Shown piece by piece: positions 5,415 through 6,753 of a DNA stretch of 6,753 bases. A program made the translations under genes and the position numbers. The first letter of the stretch is position 1, and each line of letters begins with the position of its first letter. Location of the stretch: the NCBI GenBank assembly GCA_030600525.1, contig JAUVLX010000192.1, forward strand, positions 1-6,753. The letters are read 5' to 3'. The DNA is from Desulfobulbus sp. GTDB lineage: Bacteria > Desulfobacterota > Desulfobulbia > Desulfobulbales > Desulfobulbaceae. The notes under the pieces were generated by a model. The model did no database searches and was not told where the DNA came from. It worked only from the letters and a program-made list of their open reading frames with translations.

Positions 5415-6549
5415 ACACCCTACCTAAAAAGCCATTGATTAACCCATTGAGCCGTTCATTAGGCAGCAAAAATGCATCGTGCCCCCCTTGAGCCTCAATT
5501 TCACAAAAGCTGACATCGCTCCCGTTTTTCTTGAGTACGGAGACCAAGGCTTTTGACTGATAGGTTGGATAGAGCCAATCTGAACTAAAGGAAACGACAA
5601 GAAACGTCACATTCGCAAGCCCCTCGTTTACCAGCAGACTGCCGTCACCCCGATCAAGGTCAAAATAGTCTGCCGCCTTGGTTATATACAATAAGGAATT
5701 GGCATCAAAACGATTGACAAACTTTTTTCCCTGGTGATGAAGATAACTCTCAACCTGAAAATCGCTGTCAAAACCAAAAGAGAGGGTATCCCGGTAGAGC
5801 CTGCGACCAAACTTCTCACGCATGGCACCATCAGAGAGATAGGTCACATGTCCGATCATCCTTGCCACAGCCAGACCATGAGTTGGTCCCGACCCGTTAT
5901 AATAGTCGCCATGATTCCAATCCGGATCTGCCATGATCGCCTGCCTGGCAACCTCATTAAAAGCAATGGCCTGGGCAGAGTGACGGATAGTTGTCGCCAG
6001 GGGAATAGCCGAATGAACCATCTCTGGATACTCCACACACCAGCGCAGCACCTGCATTCCTCCGACAGAACCGCCGATAACCGACAGGAGTTTTTCTATA
6101 CCAAGATGATCAACAAGCTCCTTCTGTGCCCGTACCATGTCCTTAATGGTCACCATGGGAAAGCTGAGCCCATAAGGTTTTCCGGTGACTGGATTAGGGG
6201 AGGACGGCCCGGTTGAGCCGACACAACTGCCTAAAATATTGGAGCAGATGACAAAATATTTATCAGTATCAATGGGCTTTCCCGGCCCGACCATATTGTC
6301 CCACCACCCCGGACGCTCGTCATCCTCTTTCAAATAGCCTGCAACATGCGAATCCCCAGAAAAAGCATGGTGAATGAGAATGGCATTGTTTTTTTGTGCG
6401 TTAAGGGATCCCCAGGTCTCATAGGCAAGAGTGATGGGGCCCAGCTTTTCGCCACAGTCCAATGCCATCTCGTGGGGCTGATGGGCAAAGGTGTAATATT
6501 GCCTTTCCACCAGCGGTTTTCTTTTATCAGTATCTGTTGACGTGACCAT
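5398..6549 (-). CDS. metX: Homoserine O-acyltransferase (MetX)
   Basis: The protein has 383 residues, the usual length, with an alpha/beta hydrolase fold. It acylates homoserine for methionine synthesis; acetyl-CoA is the expected donor, but succinyl-CoA-using MetX enzymes exist and sequence by eye does not settle it. Visible blocks are ITLAYETWGSLN (39-50), HHAFSGDSHVAGY (60-72), WWDNMVGPGKPIDT (82-95), SNILGSCVGSTGPSS (103-117), the nucleophile elbow GGSVGGMQ (159-166, Ser161), ARMIGHVTYLSD (229-240), Asp324 in SDWLYP, and His357 in GGHDAFLLP. The catalytic triad is therefore Ser161-Asp324-His357. The ATG start has only a weak purine-rich ribosome site (GAAAAAAG). It is the first gene of the leftward operon and overlaps metW by 17 bases, supporting joint expression with its partner. 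Confidence 0.97.
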   Translation of the reverse strand: MVTSTDTDKRKPLVERQYYTFAHQPHEMALDCGEKLGPITLAYETWGSLNAQKNNAILIHHAFSGDSHVAGYLKEDDERPGWWDNMVGPGKPIDTDKYFVICSNILGSCVGSTGPSSPNPVTGKPYGLSFPMVTIKDMVRAQKELVDHLGIEKLLSVIGGSVGGMQVLRWCVEYPEMVHSAIPLATTIRHSAQAIAFNEVARQAIMADPDWNHGDYYNGSGPTHGLAVARMIGHVTYLSDGAMREKFGRRLYRDTLSFGFDSDFQVESYLHHQGKKFVNRFDANSLLYITKAADYFDLDRGDGSLLVNEGLANVTFLVVSFSSDWLYPTYQSKALVSVLKKNGSDVSFCEIEAQGGHDAFLLPNERLNGLINGFLGRVYDEQC

Positions 6550-6727
6550 GGTCTTTTTTCAATCAAACATAGTAAGTTTCACGAAACACAAAATTCAAGC
6601 AGCAATAAGTAGACACTAGCTCTAGCCCGGACCTCTACCAAAAAGTGACACAAAAATAGATACGAAGATTCTGCAAAGTTAGCTAAACAATAGCTACGAG
6701 TAACCACAAGTCCAGTTGGTTGCCACC
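6550..6727 (-). promoter_or_regulatory. 5' region of the metX operon
   Basis: No gene is seen in this stretch. It lies between a terminator at the right edge and the metX start, so it should hold the operon promoter and any leader control. It was read for the S-box (SAM-I) consensus and none was found. A short stem GTAGCTA/TAGCTAAC occurs around 6678-6697, too small to mean much. The metX start itself sits in a perfect 10-base palindrome, GACCATGGTC. Confidence 0.5.
6569..6598 (-). promoter_or_regulatory. Candidate metX promoter with palindrome in the spacer
   Basis: On the minus strand TTGAAT (6598-6593) and TACTAT (6574-6569) are separated by 18 bases, each matching 4 of 6 positions of the sigma-70 -35 and -10 boxes. 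The spacer contains the inverted repeat GTTTC-GT-GAAAC (6587-6576), a natural place for a repressor to block RNA polymerase. The -10 box is about 19 bases before the ATG, so the leader would be very short. This is the best pair seen, but both boxes are weak. Confidence 0.35.
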
Positions 6728-6753
6728 AAAAAAAAGCGAGTCCATAAAGGACC
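6728..6753 (-). terminator. Intrinsic terminator, cut by the window edge
   Basis: Read leftward, GGTCC (6753-6749), loop TTTAT, and GGACT (6743-6739) form a short stem (4 pairs plus a G-T pair), then CGC and eight T residues (6735-6728). The right arm continues GGACTCGC, so the left arm may extend past the edge as GCG-like sequence. It would end a leftward gene lying just right of the window and isolate metX transcription from it. Confidence 0.6.

Noticed and set aside
6550..6727. SAM riboswitch upstream of metX, prompted by GGTGGCAACCAAC-like bases near 6716-6728
   Set aside because: The remaining S-box consensus elements and pairing helices are missing, and the short match overlaps the end of the terminator T-run.
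1..6753. CRISPR array, tRNA, rRNA, complete transposase, phage or defence genes
   Set aside because: Read for all of these on both strands; no regularly spaced repeats, cloverleaf or relevant protein motifs were seen.

Overview
The window looks like chromosomal DNA of a Gram-negative, probably anaerobic or sulfide-producing bacterium. GC is moderate (high 40s by eye, not counted). Protein style and gene order suggest a Desulfobulbales-type member of the Desulfobacterota. That placement is inference from familiarity; no rRNA or other marker is present to confirm it.

Two blocks of genes converge. The left block reads rightward (positions 1-1477). It has a leader with several small inverted repeats, a membrane-anchored protein of unknown function (161-847), a 267-base stretch with only short or decayed frames, and a small two-segment membrane protein of the DUF2628 type (1115-1477).

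The right block reads leftward (6549 down to 1707) and is a tightly packed, probably single transcription unit of six genes: metX, metW, cysE, cysK, a MOSC-domain gene and a YkgJ-type cysteine-cluster gene. The joints are a 17-base overlap, a TAATG joint, an ATGA joint, a 15-base gap and a 2-base gap, so translational coupling is likely throughout. MetX with MetW activates homoserine by acylation. CysE acetylates serine, and CysK exchanges the acetate for sulfide to give cysteine. The operon therefore makes both O-acyl acceptors used for sulfide assimilation, but only the cysteine branch finishes inside the window: no O-acylhomoserine sulfhydrylase (metY/metZ) is visible. The CysE chain ends in isoleucine, the residue used to dock into CysK in the known cysteine synthase complex. 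The two tail genes are both cysteine-rich and are plausibly sulfur- or metal-handling; their link to the pathway is inferred from position only.

Upstream of metX, a truncated intrinsic terminator at the right edge suggests that another leftward gene ends just outside the window. A weak promoter candidate carries a GTTTC/GAAAC palindrome in its spacer. Between the converging blocks (1478-1706) there is no gene. That gap holds the most unusual structure of the window: two nested long inverted repeats with related arm sequences, flanked by a 7-base direct repeat. It resembles a small non-autonomous mobile element or a structured RNA locus. No rRNA, tRNA, CRISPR array or complete insertion sequence was seen.
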